DNA of 40,309 nt from positions 1 through 40,309 of the forward strand of contig NZ_CANDOB010000010.1 in assembly GCF_947387515.1 (NCBI RefSeq). The letters are read 5' to 3'. Shown here in pieces: positions 1-8,383 of this stretch. The stretch comes from Alkalihalobacillus sp. CinArs1. GTDB lineage: Bacteria; Bacillota; Bacilli; Bacillales; Guptibacillaceae. Every line of letters begins with the position of its first letter. Position 1 is the stretch's first letter. The position numbers and the translations under genes are program-made. The notes under the pieces are model-generated. The model was given only the letters and a program-made list of their open reading frames with translations, did not search any database and was not told the DNA's origin.

Positions 1-75
1 AGAACACGGAAGTTAAGCTCGCGCGCCGATGGTAGTTGGGGGCTCTCCCCCTGCAAGAGTAGGACGTCGCTAGGC
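1..75 (+). rRNA. rrf: 5S ribosomal RNA, 3' part (truncated by window edge)
   Basis: The first bases carry the conserved 3' half of a Firmicutes 5S rRNA: GAACACGGAAGTTAAGC, then GCCGATGGTAGT, then the stem sequence ending in GAGTAGGACGTCGC. The 5' part lies outside the window. The exact 3' end is uncertain by a few bases. A strong terminator follows directly, so the rRNA transcript ends here and does not run into the tRNA genes at 1877. Confidence 0.93.
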
Positions 76-83
76 AAATGAGA

Positions 84-111
84 AGTCAGAGCATTGAGCT
101 CTGGCTTTTTT
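84..111 (+). terminator. Intrinsic terminator of the upstream rRNA operon
   Basis: A 9-bp stem, AGTCAGAGC with GCTCTGGCT (one G-U pair), encloses the loop ATTGA. A run of six T follows. It sits about 10 bases after the 5S rRNA. Confidence 0.9.
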
Positions 112-162
112 GTTTTGTCTGAATGTGGTGTTGAGTCATCAGGGGTTCCTGAAAAGTGGTTT

Positions 163-230
163 CGCGGATATAAATTGAAAAGCGCGGATATATCATGATT
201 ATCGCGGATAAAATGAAAATTTCGCGGATA
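163..230. repeat. Four CGCGGATA repeats at exact 20-bp spacing
   Basis: Identical octamers CGCGGATA start at 163, 183, 203 and 223, each preceded mostly by A/T-rich sequence and often by TT or AT. The intervening 12 bases are not conserved, so this is a phased short motif rather than an ordinary tandem repeat. Function is unknown. Confidence 0.85.
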
Positions 231-305
231 TCGCCCGGATCGCTCGCCCTCAGAAGGTTTTATCTGAATGTGCTTTTAACAAATCAAAAGTTACAAACAA
301 CGCTT

Positions 306-416
306 CGCTGATAAAAACGTAAAATCGCCGATAAATGTCTTCCTTTCGCTGATATTTACCTCAAATTCGCTGATAAATTAAAATTTCCGCTGATAAATCA
401 ATAAAAATCGCTGATA
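306..416. repeat. Six CGCTGATA-type repeats at 20-21-bp spacing
   Basis: CGCTGATA starts at 306, 347, 368, 388 and 409, and the variant CGCCGATA at 326. The steps are 20, 21, 21, 20 and 21 bp. Most copies are followed by AA. The motif differs from the first block by one base (CGCGGATA versus CGCTGATA), and both blocks lie on the same strand. Confidence 0.85.
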
Positions 417-610
417 ACCCATGTTTCAACGCTTTTTCTGAATAAGATTTTGTCTAATTAATGCTCCATAGCTGAACTCTTCTTTCAAATTGCTTACACA
501 TCTCCTCTACTGAAATTATTTTTGAATATTCCGACCGCCTTACTTGATAAATCACGCTAGAAGACTTAAGGTTAATGAAAAAGAATTTCAGAATAGAGAG
601 GGGAAAGTAA

Positions 611-1750
611 ATGAGTTTTCATTTTGACACCAGGGCAGTTCGATTTCCTAAAAAAGAAACAGCTGAAACTGTAAGTAAGGCTAAACCAATCTACCAAACA
701 TCTTCTTTTGTATTTGAAGACCTAGACGATTTAGAGTCTTTCTATCAAGGGAAGAAAGATTATTTATATACGAGGGTTAGTAATCCAAACACAGATGATC
801 TCGGTATGGGTGTAGCAGACCTTGAAGGGGCGCCGAAAGGGGTAGCAACTTCATCAGGGTTGTCAGCTATTCTTGCTGGTGTGCTAGCTGCTGTAAAAGC
901 TGGAGACCACATCGTCGCATGCGATGACTTGTATGGTGGTACTTACTCGTTGTTTGAGAGTGAACTAAAAGATTTCGGTATTGAAGTATCGTTTGTAGAT
1001 TATGCAGACGTTGAAGCAGTTGAAAGTGCGATACAATCGAATACGAAGCTCCTATATACAGAATCGGTTACGAATCCGCTTCTAAGAGTAGAAGATTTGC
1101 ATCAACTTGCTAGCCTAGGGAAAAAGCATAACCTTGTAACGATGGTTGATAATACGTTTGCGACGCCATTTCTACTCCAACCGTATACGATGGGAATCGA
1201 TCTTGTCGTGCATAGTGCTACAAAGTACATAGGTGGACATAGCGATGTAACTGCTGGTGTTGTTGTGGGGAAAGAGAACCTTATTGCTAAAGCGAAAGCA
1301 AAGGTCATTAATCTCGGAGCTAATCTAAGCCCATTTGAAGCATGGTTAGGATGTAGAGGACTGAAAACGTTAAGTGTCAGAATGGATCGTCATGTGAAGA
1401 ATGCACAGTTCCTTGCTGATGAGCTTAAACGGGTAGAGGGAATAAAGAGTGTCTACTATCCACGCTATGTTTCTGAGAGAGGAAATGGAGCGGTCGTATC
1501 GATTGAATTAGAAGATAACGTTAATGTTGATACGTTCTTCAAATCACTCGGTTGGGTGAAAATCGTACCAACGTTAGCCGGTTTGGATACATCAGTGTCT
1601 TATCCAATTGCCACCTCGCATCGCACAGTACCTGATGAAACTAGAGCAAAGCTCGGTATCACAAAGCAGCTTGTACGTATCTCAGTAGGTATAGAAAATG
1701 AAAACGACATAACAGACGCATTTAAGCAAGCAGTTGAGAAATCCCTCTAA
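611..1750 (+). CDS. PLP-dependent trans-sulfuration enzyme (Cys/Met metabolism family)
   Basis: 379 residues, the usual size for the cystathionine gamma-synthase / cystathionine lyase / methionine gamma-lyase family. These cytosolic fold-type I PLP enzymes make or break C-S bonds in cysteine and methionine metabolism. Visible motifs are YTR near 53-55 and NP near 59 (phosphate and active-site loop), DDLYGGTY near 105-112 with the cofactor-stacking Tyr, MVDNTFATP near 178-186 with the Asp that pairs with the PLP ring nitrogen, and SATKYIGGHSD near 202-212 with the Schiff-base Lys205. The start follows GAGAGGGGAAAG with good spacing. Sequence alone does not tell lyase from synthase. The gene stands alone between an rRNA terminator and its own terminator, and no SAM riboswitch is visible upstream. 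Confidence 0.88.
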   Translation: MSFHFDTRAVRFPKKETAETVSKAKPIYQTSSFVFEDLDDLESFYQGKKDYLYTRVSNPNTDDLGMGVADLEGAPKGVATSSGLSAILAGVLAAVKAGDHIVACDDLYGGTYSLFESELKDFGIEVSFVDYADVEAVESAIQSNTKLLYTESVTNPLLRVEDLHQLASLGKKHNLVTMVDNTFATPFLLQPYTMGIDLVVHSATKYIGGHSDVTAGVVVGKENLIAKAKAKVINLGANLSPFEAWLGCRGLKTLSVRMDRHVKNAQFLADELKRVEGIKSVYYPRYVSERGNGAVVSIELEDNVNVDTFFKSLGWVKIVPTLAGLDTSVSYPIATSHRTVPDETRAKLGITKQLVRISVGIENENDITDAFKQAVEKSL

Positions 1751-1765
1751 TGAAGGGGGATTTTT
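1739..1765 (+). terminator. Intrinsic terminator overlapping the lyase stop codon
   Basis: AAATCCCTC pairs with GGGGGATTT across a 7-base loop and runs into T-rich sequence. The left arm lies in the last codons of the lyase gene. Confidence 0.85.
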
Positions 1766-1781
1766 CTTTTTCTCTCAATGC

Positions 1782-1810
1782 TTGCATAACCTGTTTTTAT
1801 CTGGTATAGT
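1782..1810 (+). promoter_or_regulatory. Sigma-A promoter of the tRNA pair
   Basis: TTGCAT at 1782-1787 and TATAGT at 1805-1810 are separated by 17 bp. This gives the two tRNA genes a promoter independent of the rRNA operon upstream. Confidence 0.75.
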
Positions 1811-1876
1811 ATTACTTGTGACGTTAGATAACGTTATTAACTATGCGCATCATAAGCATTAATTTTATACTATCGT

Positions 1877-1954
<78 letters not shown>

Positions 1955-2075
1955 AATTTTACCTACGTCGGATAATCCTCCGTGCTAAAATTTTATTGTA
2001 GTCCTTTAGGACAACCTAAACTGTTAACAATTAGCTTGCATTCAATAAACGTAAGTGAACAATATTTTCTCATGT

Positions 2076-2151
2076 GGTCCCGTGGTGTAGCGGTTAACAT
2101 GCCTGCCTGTCACGCAGGAGATCGCGGGTTCGATTCCCGTCGGGACCGCCA
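2076..2151 (+). tRNA. tRNA-Asp (GUC)
   Basis: A 76-base cloverleaf with encoded CCA. The acceptor arms are GGTCCCG and CGGGACC. The anticodon stem CCTGC/GCAGG encloses CTGTCAC, giving anticodon GTC at 2109-2111. The T-arm is CGGGTTCGATTCCCG. Confidence 0.96.
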
Positions 2152-2165
2152 TTTTAGTATTTTCA

Positions 2166-2190
2166 TAGAGCGAGCGAATCGCTTTTTTTT
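2166..2190 (+). terminator. Terminator after the tRNA pair
   Basis: A short stem AGCGA/TCGCT with loop GCGAA is extended by weak pairs and followed by eight T, 15 bases after tRNA-Asp. Confidence 0.65.
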
Positions 2191-2291
2191 ATTTTATAAA
2201 GATAAACTGAATTTAAAAACCGACTGCACATCTGATTTTTCATATTGGATGTGATTTTTCTTGAAATTAAGATAAACTGTTAGAAGGAGAG

Positions 2292-2320
2292 CCTTAGGAT
2301 GAAATTCCTAAGGTTTTTTT
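2292..2320 (+). terminator. Strong hairpin with T run just upstream of thiL
   Basis: CCTTAGGA and TCCTAAGG form a perfect 8-bp stem with a 6-base loop, followed by seven T. It lies 28 bases before thiL. It may be a second terminator for the tRNA transcript or an attenuator in the thiL leader. A further inverted repeat, CACATC (2227) with GATGTG (2248), lies upstream and could be an alternative structure. No TPP riboswitch consensus is seen. Confidence 0.75.
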
Positions 2321-2347
2321 ATAAAATGGAAAGTGAGATGAGTTTGG

Positions 2348-3337
2348 TTGAAAGATGAATTTGAGTTTATACGATCAATTAAACCAGCTTATACAAAACG
2401 TGAAGAATTGATAGAAGGAATCGGGGATGACGCAGCCCTTTATCGTGTTGCTTCAGAGTGGGATGAGATTGCCTGTGTCGATACGATGGTGGAAGGTGTT
2501 CATTTCACGAGGGATACGATGACGCCGGAACAGATCGGAAGTAAAGCTCTTGCGGTAAATATTAGTGATATTGCAGCGATGGGCGGAGTCCCTCTCTTTT
2601 ATTTAGTGTCTATCTCAATCCCTAAAACAGGGTGGTCAGATGAGGAGCTCGAGCAGGTTTACCGTGGTCTGCATGCGATTGGCAATGAGTTTGAGATGGA
2701 CATGATCGGTGGAGATACGGTTTCGAGTAGAGATGCCTTAACCATTTCCGTTACGGCAATCGGAAAAGTAGAACGAGAAAGAAAACTTTTGAGGAAAAAT
2801 GCTGTAGCCGGAGATGTGGTGTTTCTTACCGGTGCGGTCGGTGGATCGGCTGCAGGACTTTCGTATCTACTCAAGGAAACGGAACTTGAAAACCCTAATA
2901 CCCAATCTTATATAAAGGCAAATCAAACGCCATATCCTCATGTGAAAGCAGGAAGGCTTCTGTCGAAGAGTGGGTGTCGTGTAGCATTGAACGATGTAAG
3001 TGATGGAATTGCTAGTGAAGCACATGAAATTGCTGAAGCGAGCAACGTTTCCATTGTGCTAGAAGAACAATATCTTCCACGTCCTGAAGGGTTTGATGCT
3101 TATTCTTCAGAACAGCGGTTAGACTGGATGTTATACGGTGGAGAAGATTTTGTGTTGATCGGAACAGTGTCAGAAAGTGATTGGGATAAGATCGAGCAGT
3201 TGTTTACGAATCAGAACGAACCAATCTACAAGATAGGATATGTCGCAGAAGGCGATGGTTCTGTTCATTTAGTGAATAAGGAAAACAAATATATTTTGGA
3301 CAAGAAGGGATACAATCACTTCTCGTCTGAGGAATAG
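2348..3337 (+). CDS. thiL: Thiamine-monophosphate kinase ThiL
   Basis: Phosphorylates thiamine monophosphate to thiamine diphosphate with ATP, the last step of cofactor synthesis in the cytosol. 329 residues, normal for ThiL. Seen are GIGDDAALY (24-32) with the metal-binding Asp pair, VDTMVEGVHF (44-53), NISDIAAMGG (71-80), the GGDTV motif and a late YGGEDF motif. These are diagnostic of the ThiL/PurM-like ATP-binding fold. The start is TTG: no in-frame ATG fits, and the N-terminus KDEFEFIRSI matches the family. It is the first gene of a five-gene operon with the t6A enzymes. The stop codon is nine bases before the chosen tsaE start. Confidence 0.96.
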   Translation: MKDEFEFIRSIKPAYTKREELIEGIGDDAALYRVASEWDEIACVDTMVEGVHFTRDTMTPEQIGSKALAVNISDIAAMGGVPLFYLVSISIPKTGWSDEELEQVYRGLHAIGNEFEMDMIGGDTVSSRDALTISVTAIGKVERERKLLRKNAVAGDVVFLTGAVGGSAAGLSYLLKETELENPNTQSYIKANQTPYPHVKAGRLLSKSGCRVALNDVSDGIASEAHEIAEASNVSIVLEEQYLPRPEGFDAYSSEQRLDWMLYGGEDFVLIGTVSESDWDKIEQLFTNQNEPIYKIGYVAEGDGSVHLVNKENKYILDKKGYNHFSSEE

Positions 3338-3346
3338 GTGATGACC

Positions 3347-3817
3347 ATGAGTGCATATGCTTTCATCATGAAATCTCCAGAAGAAACCATAGAGCTCGGC
3401 ATTAAGCTTGGTGAAAAGCTTAAGCCAGGTAGCGTATTAACGTTAGAGGGAGATCTAGGTGCAGGCAAGACAACTTTTACAAAGGGAATTGGAAAAGGTC
3501 TCGGTGTAAAGAAAATAGTAAATAGCCCTACGTTTACCATCATTAAGGAATACGAGGGGAATATTCCTCTCTATCATATGGATGCGTATCGATTAGAAGA
3601 AAGCGATGAGGATCTAGGATTTAGTGAATATTTTGAAGGCGAAGGTGTCACTGTAGTAGAATGGGCGAAATTTATACAGGATATGCTGCCAAAAGAACTA
3701 TTACGTATCGAAATCTATCATCAAAGAGAATCAGAACGCAGATTGATATTAAGACCTTTCGGGGACTTTTATGAATCTGTTTGTAAGGAGTTGCAAGATG
3801 AGAGTACTAGCCATTGA
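3347..3817 (+). CDS. tsaE: tRNA t6A synthesis ATPase TsaE
   Basis: ATPase subunit that cycles the TsaB-TsaD complex during threonylcarbamoyl transfer to A37 of ANN-decoding tRNAs. Walker A GDLGAGKTT lies at 35-43. Family motifs NSPTFTIIKEY, HMDAYRL and VEWAKF follow. Three starts are possible (GTG 3338, ATG 3341, ATG 3347). I chose 3347 because AGGTGA at 3336-3341 is well spaced before it and the resulting N-terminus has the length I recall for B. subtilis YdiB. That gives 156 residues. The 3' end overlaps tsaB by 20 bp, indicating translational coupling. Confidence 0.95.
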   Translation: MSAYAFIMKSPEETIELGIKLGEKLKPGSVLTLEGDLGAGKTTFTKGIGKGLGVKKIVNSPTFTIIKEYEGNIPLYHMDAYRLEESDEDLGFSEYFEGEGVTVVEWAKFIQDMLPKELLRIEIYHQRESERRLILRPFGDFYESVCKELQDESTSH

Positions 3818-4493
3818 TTCATCTAACTATGTAATGGGTGTCGCTGTGATGGTAGATGATATTATCGTAGGCGAACTGATTACAAACTTAAAGAAGAATC
3901 ACTCGATTCGACTGATGCCAGCGATCGAAGAGTTATTAGAAGAGGTCGGGGTAAAGCCGAATGAGCTCGATCGTATCGTCGTTGCTGAAGGACCCGGCTC
4001 GTATACTGGACTTCGCATTGGCGTGAGCATTGCTAAAACGTTAGCTTGGACGTTAAACATACCTCTTGTAGGCGTATCGAGTCTCGAAGTTCTCGCCCAA
4101 AGTGGACGCTATTTCGACGGAGCAATCGTGCCATTCTTCGATGCGAGAAGAGGACAAGTCTATAATGGGGTATTTGAGAAAGGCATGCCACATCCTGTAA
4201 GAAAGAGTGACGATCAGATCGTATTGTTTGAAGAGTGGCTTAAAGTAAATAAAGAAAGCCATGATCAATTCCTATTCATTAGCAATGATCTATCGAATCA
4301 CAAAGAAACGATTGAAAGTATACTTGGCGATAAAGCGATCTTTGCCCCTATTAGTAGTACCAATGCTCGTCCATCCGAGCTTGCTGTGCTAGGAGCGAAG
4401 AAGGAACCGGTTGAGGATGTACACGCGTTTAAACCGAATTACGTAAGGATGGCAGAGGCGGAAGCTAAATGGCTCGCTTCGCAGGAAAAGTAG
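3798..4493 (+). CDS. tsaB: tRNA t6A synthesis protein TsaB
   Basis: ASKHA-fold partner of TsaD with no catalytic site of its own. It bridges TsaD and TsaE in the t6A complex. 231 residues. The N-terminal MRVLAIDSSNYVMGVAV is the expected phosphate-loop-like strand, and AEGPGSYTGLRIG near 63-75 is the TsaB hallmark. The start is fixed by AAGGAG at 3785-3790, seven bases before ATG 3798. An upstream in-frame ATG at 3771 lacks such a site and would add a non-conserved extension. Confidence 0.95.
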   Translation: MRVLAIDSSNYVMGVAVMVDDIIVGELITNLKKNHSIRLMPAIEELLEEVGVKPNELDRIVVAEGPGSYTGLRIGVSIAKTLAWTLNIPLVGVSSLEVLAQSGRYFDGAIVPFFDARRGQVYNGVFEKGMPHPVRKSDDQIVLFEEWLKVNKESHDQFLFISNDLSNHKETIESILGDKAIFAPISSTNARPSELAVLGAKKEPVEDVHAFKPNYVRMAEAEAKWLASQEK

Positions 4494-4503
4494 GGGATTC
4501 GTA

Positions 4504-4962
4504 ATGGAAAAGACGATATCGTTTCGTTCGATGACTGTGGAAGATATTGAAGCTGTCATGGAGATTGAGAAAGCAACGTTTCCAACGCCGTGGAGTCGGT
4601 CTGCTTTTTACAATGAAGTGGTTGTGAATCAGTTTGCTACTTACCTTTTACTCGAAGTCGGTGAAGAAATCGCTGGGTACTGCGGCGTATGGGTGATTAT
4701 TGATGAAGCCCATATTACGAACATCGCCCTGCATCCAGACTATAGAGGAATGAAGTTAGGCGAAGCGTTGATGAGTAAAGCGATTCGTTTTGCGAAATCG
4801 CGGGGAGCGTTGACCATGACGCTTGAAGTTAGAGTGTCGAATACAGTTGCACAGAATTTATATAAGAAACTAGGTTTTGTAGAAGGAGGCATCCGCAAAG
4901 GTTATTATTCAGATAACCAGGAGGATGCACTAGTAATGTGGGTGAATTTAAATGGAAAATAA
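4504..4962 (+). CDS. rimI: Ribosomal protein bS18-alanine N-acetyltransferase RimI-like GNAT
   Basis: GNAT acetyltransferase of 152 residues, the usual size. The acetyl-CoA-binding motif A is visible as [14 protein letters not shown], preceded by [12 protein letters not shown]. The segment [17 protein letters not shown] (motif B) is typical of RimI. By family it acetylates the N-terminal Ala of ribosomal protein S18. In Firmicutes the true substrate is less certain. It lies in the t6A operon, overlapping tsaD by 11 bp, as is common in Bacillaceae. Confidence 0.9.
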   Translation: MEKTISFRSMTVEDIEAVMEIEKATFPTPWSRSAFYNEVVVNQFATYLLLEVGEEIAGYCGVWVIIDEAHITNIALHPDYRGMKLGEALMSKAIRFAKSRGALTMTLEVRVSNTVAQNLYKKLGFVEGGIRKGYYSDNQEDALVMWVNLNGK

Positions 4963-5968
4963 ATCAGAAATCATACTAGGAATCGAAACAAGCTGTGATG
5001 AAACAGCGGTTTCGATCGTTAAAGGCGGAACAGAAGTTCTTTCTAACGTCGTGGCTTCGCAAATTGAAAGTCATAAGCGTTTTGGTGGTGTCGTACCTGA
5101 GATCGCATCTCGTCATCATGTAGAGGAAATGACGGTTATTTTAGAAGAAGCACTTCGAAAGGCTGAAGTGACGATGGACGATATCGACGCGATCGCCGTT
5201 ACGGAAGGACCAGGATTAGTAGGAGCCTTGTTAATTGGAGTGAACACAGCGAAAGCGTTAGCGTTCGCTCATCAAAAGCCTCTAATTGGAACCCATCATA
5301 TCGCAGGGCACATCTATGCGAATCAGCTTGTCTCTGAGCTTAAGTATCCATTGCTATCTCTCGTTGTCTCAGGAGGGCATACAGAGCTTGTTTATATGGA
5401 ATCTGAAGGAGAGTTCACGTTGATAGGAGAAACGCGTGATGACGCTGCAGGAGAAGCCTATGACAAAGTGGCGAGAACGTTGAAGCTGCCATATCCAGGT
5501 GGACCGCATATCGATCGTCTTGCACAAGAAGGCACGGAGTCGGTACCGCTTCCTCGTGCATGGCTTGAGAAAGGGTCTTATGATTTCAGCTTTAGTGGAT
5601 TGAAATCTGCCGTAATCAACACCGTTCATAACGCTAAGCAGCGTAATGAGGAGATCAAGCCTGAAGATCTAGCGGCAAGTTTTCAAGCAGCCGTAGTCGA
5701 TGTCCTCGTAACGAAAACGAAGCGAGCGGCTGAAGAGTATGATGTGAAACAAGTGCTGCTTGCTGGGGGAGTTGCGGCGAACAAAGGTCTTCGAACGGCA
5801 TTAAAAGAAGCCTTTAAGGATTCAGAGATCGAGCTAATCATTCCACCTCTTCATTATTGTACAGATAATGCGGCGATGATTGCTGCAGCAGGTACCATTT
5901 CCTATCGAAAAGGGAAGCGTTCTTCCTTACACCTTAATGCAAATCCGGGATTAGAACTGGGAATCTAG
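4952..5968 (+). CDS. tsaD: tRNA N6-adenosine threonylcarbamoyltransferase TsaD (Gcp)
   Basis: Catalytic subunit that transfers the threonylcarbamoyl group from its AMP ester to A37 of tRNA. 338 residues, the standard length. Visible are GIETSCDET (10-18), the metal-binding HxxxH in THHIAGH (114-120), [20 protein letters not shown], the SFSGLKSA motif and HYCTDNAAM with the third metal-ligand Asp. ATG 4952 lies inside the end of rimI. The operon ends with a terminator over the stop codon, next to a DnaA-box cluster. Confidence 0.97.
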   Translation: MENKSEIILGIETSCDETAVSIVKGGTEVLSNVVASQIESHKRFGGVVPEIASRHHVEEMTVILEEALRKAEVTMDDIDAIAVTEGPGLVGALLIGVNTAKALAFAHQKPLIGTHHIAGHIYANQLVSELKYPLLSLVVSGGHTELVYMESEGEFTLIGETRDDAAGEAYDKVARTLKLPYPGGPHIDRLAQEGTESVPLPRAWLEKGSYDFSFSGLKSAVINTVHNAKQRNEEIKPEDLAASFQAAVVDVLVTKTKRAAEEYDVKQVLLAGGVAANKGLRTALKEAFKDSEIELIIPPLHYCTDNAAMIAAAGTISYRKGKRSSLHLNANPGLELGI

Positions 5969-5981
5969 TCCCGGTTTTTTT
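5955..5981 (+). terminator. Terminator of the thiL-tsaD operon
   Basis: AACTGGGA (5955-5962) pairs with TCCCGGTT (5969-5976), followed by a T run. The tsaD stop codon lies in the loop. Confidence 0.9.
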
Positions 5982-5989
5982 GTTTCTAA

Positions 5990-6162
5990 TTATCCACAAG
6001 CAGTGAATATTGTGGACATATTGTCCTATATCTGAAACGAAGGGGATTTCTGCTGTGGGTAAAGATTTGTGGATAACAATTCATTTAACTGTGGATAATG
6101 TTGATAAATTAGAAATATCTCGTTAGATAAACACACATTCTGTGTATAAGTATGTGGATTGT
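5990..6162. promoter_or_regulatory. DnaA-box cluster
   Basis: Four exact matches to the DnaA box TTATNCACA lie within 160 bp of non-coding DNA: TTATCCACA on plus at 5990-5998, and on minus TTATCCACA at 6068-6076 and 6090-6098 and TTATACACA at 6141-6149. Near matches lie at 6054-6062 (TTACCCACA on minus) and 6154-6162. The cluster sits between the convergent tsaD and ABC-F genes, away from any dnaA gene. From memory, B. subtilis has such a cluster near gcp (tsaD), where it titrates DnaA. That link is recollection, not seen here. Confidence 0.82.
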
Positions 6163-6192
6163 GTGAATATGTCGGAAAATTTTCTATCTAAA

Positions 6193-6217
6193 GAAAAAAC
6201 AGTCCACTGTGGACTGT
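6193..6217 (-). terminator. Terminator of the ABC-F gene
   Basis: On the minus strand ACAGTCC pairs with GGACTGT around a short centre (the whole is near-palindromic), followed by a run of six T before a C. It abuts the stop codon at 6218-6220. Confidence 0.85.
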
Positions 6218-8137
6218 TTACGCTTCTTGAAGTTCTCCCCATTCTTCCATGAGTTCTTCTGTTCTCGTTCTTAATTTATCGAGCTCTTCATTTAAGACCA
6301 TCACCTTCTCATGATCTTCAAACACTTCAGGAATACAGAGTTCTGCTTCTATTTCGTCGATTCTAGCTTCTGCCGAATCAATTTCTTTTTCAATTTCGTC
6401 GATCCGCCTTAAGATTTGTCTTTCCTGGCGTTTTGCTTCTTTATCTTGTTGAAAACTAGATTTTCCAGAAACTTCGGGCGCACTCGATTGTTCCTGCTGT
6501 TCAAGAGCGGCGAGTTCAGCGAGTTCCTCTTTCTTTTCTACATAGTAATCATAGTCACCGAGGTATGATGTGACACCTTCAGTGGATAACTCAAGGACAC
6601 GAGTGGCGATTCGATTGATGAAGTACCGATCGTGTGAAACGAACAAGATCGTTCCAGGGAACTGGATGAGCGCTTCTTCTAAAATTTCTTTACTATCTAA
6701 ATCAAGGTGGTTCGTCGGTTCGTCGAGTATAAGGAGGTTTGACTTTTGCATCATCAGTTTAGAGAGCGCGAGTCTACCTTTTTCTCCACCGCTTAGTTCG
6801 GATACAATCTTCAATACATCATCGCCGCTGAAAAGGAAGCGGCCTAATACGGCACGGATATCCTTTTCATCGGTTAATGGGAAGTCATCCCATAGTTCGT
6901 TTAGGACAGTTTTATTGGATGTGAGATTCGTTTGTTCCTGATCATAGAATCCGATCTGAACATTACTTCCGAAATTAAGATCTCCCCCTAAAAGGGTTTT
7001 TCCTGAGACGATGGCTTGGAGGAGTGTTGATTTCCCGATTCCGTTCGGACCAACGAGCGCAACGCTTTCCTGGCGTTTCAAGTCGAACGTAAGCTGATCG
7101 TTGATCACCGTATCCGGGTAGCCGATCGATAACTCTCGCACACTCAGTACATCGTTACCTGTTTGCTTGTCGATCCTAAACGAAATGTTGGCTGATTTCT
7201 CATCGCCCTTTGGCTTATCGATCGGCTCCATCTTTTCAAGCTGCTTTCTTCTACTTTGAGCACGCTTTGTCGTAGAGGCGCGGACGATGTTTTTCTGAAC
7301 AAAGTCTTCTAGTTTTGCGATTTCCTTTTGCTGCTTCTCAAACTCTTTAAGCTGCTGTTCATAGCGTCGATCTTTCTCTTCTAAATAGAAGCTATAATTT
7401 CCTTCGAATCGTTCTGCACGGTTTCTTGAGATCTCATATACCTTGTTCACGATTTTATCGAGAAAATAGCGGTCGTGAGAAACGATGAGGATGGCACCTG
7501 TGTAGCCTGTTAAATAACCCTCGAGCCATGTGAGTGTTTGGATATCAAGGTGGTTTGTCGGCTCATCCAGAATGAGTAGCTCAGGTTTTGTAAGTAAGAG
7601 TTTACCGAGCGCCAGGCGCGTCTTTTGCCCTCCACTTAGACTAGAAATCGGTGTTTTATAATCGAAATCTTTGAAGTTAAGCCCGTGAAGGACCGTACGA
7701 ATATCCGCTTCGTATTTGTAGCCGCCTTTGTCTTTGAAAGCGACCTGAAGCTGGTCATATTCTTTCATGATACGCTGGTATTCCTGCTCATTTTCATAGA
7801 TAGATGGGTCACCCATCTTCTCTTCGTACCGTCGAAGTTCTTTTTCCATACGACGTAGTTCTTCAAAGACGCTAAGCATTTCATCCCAGATCGATAGGTT
7901 CGATTCGAGACCCGTGTCCTGAGCCATGTATCCGATCCGTACATCTTTCGGTTTGATGATATCTCCTGAATCATAGGAGAGCTGCCCTGTGATGAGTTTT
8001 AGAAGAGTAGACTTTCCGGCACCGTTTCGACCAACGAGTGCCACACGGTCTCTCGATTGTACTTCTAGCTTAATATTAGATAAAATAGGGTCAGCACCAA
8101 ATGATTTTGATACGCCATTTACTTGTAGTGCGATCAT
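6218..8137 (-). CDS. ABC-F family ATPase (YdiF-like)
   Basis: Soluble duplicated ATPase with no membrane segments, typical of ABC-F translation factors that act at the ribosome. 639 residues. Domain 1 has Walker A GRNGAGKS (36-43), signature LSGGQ (167-171) and DEPTNHLD (191-198). Domain 2 has GPNGIGKS (363-370), LSGGE (448-452) and DEPTNHLD (472-479). Between them is a charged, helical interdomain linker (about 245-310), the part that reaches the ribosomal P-site region in studied members. A glutamate- and arginine-rich coiled coil forms the last ~100 residues. The start follows GAGGTGAA on the minus strand. Position beside tsaD matches B. subtilis ydiF. Whether it gives antibiotic protection or is a housekeeping factor cannot be told. 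Confidence 0.93.
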   Translation of the reverse strand: MIALQVNGVSKSFGADPILSNIKLEVQSRDRVALVGRNGAGKSTLLKLITGQLSYDSGDIIKPKDVRIGYMAQDTGLESNLSIWDEMLSVFEELRRMEKELRRYEEKMGDPSIYENEQEYQRIMKEYDQLQVAFKDKGGYKYEADIRTVLHGLNFKDFDYKTPISSLSGGQKTRLALGKLLLTKPELLILDEPTNHLDIQTLTWLEGYLTGYTGAILIVSHDRYFLDKIVNKVYEISRNRAERFEGNYSFYLEEKDRRYEQQLKEFEKQQKEIAKLEDFVQKNIVRASTTKRAQSRRKQLEKMEPIDKPKGDEKSANISFRIDKQTGNDVLSVRELSIGYPDTVINDQLTFDLKRQESVALVGPNGIGKSTLLQAIVSGKTLLGGDLNFGSNVQIGFYDQEQTNLTSNKTVLNELWDDFPLTDEKDIRAVLGRFLFSGDDVLKIVSELSGGEKGRLALSKLMMQKSNLLILDEPTNHLDLDSKEILEEALIQFPGTILFVSHDRYFINRIATRVLELSTEGVTSYLGDYDYYVEKKEELAELAALEQQEQSSAPEVSGKSSFQQDKEAKRQERQILRRIDEIEKEIDSAEARIDEIEAELCIPEVFEDHEKVMVLNEELDKLRTRTEELMEEWGELQEA

Positions 8138-8383
8138 TGTTTCTTCACCTCGAATTTCTCTCTTCTCGTTGTATGTTGAATCGAGCGATTTGCTTGATCT
8201 ACCATTCGATTACGTTCCTTTAAGTTTATCGTAGTGAGGACAAGGTGGGCAACTACAGGAATGTTCATTAAATGGTAATAAAAATTCTTGTTAAAAAACA
8301 GCAAAAAGGATAGAAATGGTGTATAGTCACAAGTAGCAGCATTCCATTTAACCTTCTATCATCTATAGAAGAAAGGGGCAGCT

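Larger units (their letters stand above)
112..610. other. Non-coding stretch with two blocks of phased short repeats
   Basis: About 500 bases with no credible gene. It holds four copies of CGCGGATA (163-230) and six of CGCTGATA or CGCCGATA (306-416), described separately. A weak sigma-A-like pair may serve the downstream lyase gene: TTGAAT at 522 and GATAAA at 546, spacing 18. I could not support it well enough to list it as a promoter. Confidence 0.6.

Noticed and set aside
163-416. Possible CRISPR array
   Set aside because: The repeats are only 8 bp with 12-13-bp spacers, lack dyad symmetry and have no cas genes nearby.
1982-2254. Open frame of about 90 codons across the tRNA-Asp gene
   Set aside because: It overlaps a certain tRNA gene, lacks a ribosome-binding site and has no protein-like composition.
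2191-2347. TPP riboswitch before thiL
   Set aside because: None of the conserved TPP aptamer sequences (such as CTGAGA or ACCTGATCTGGATAATGCC-like blocks) is present.
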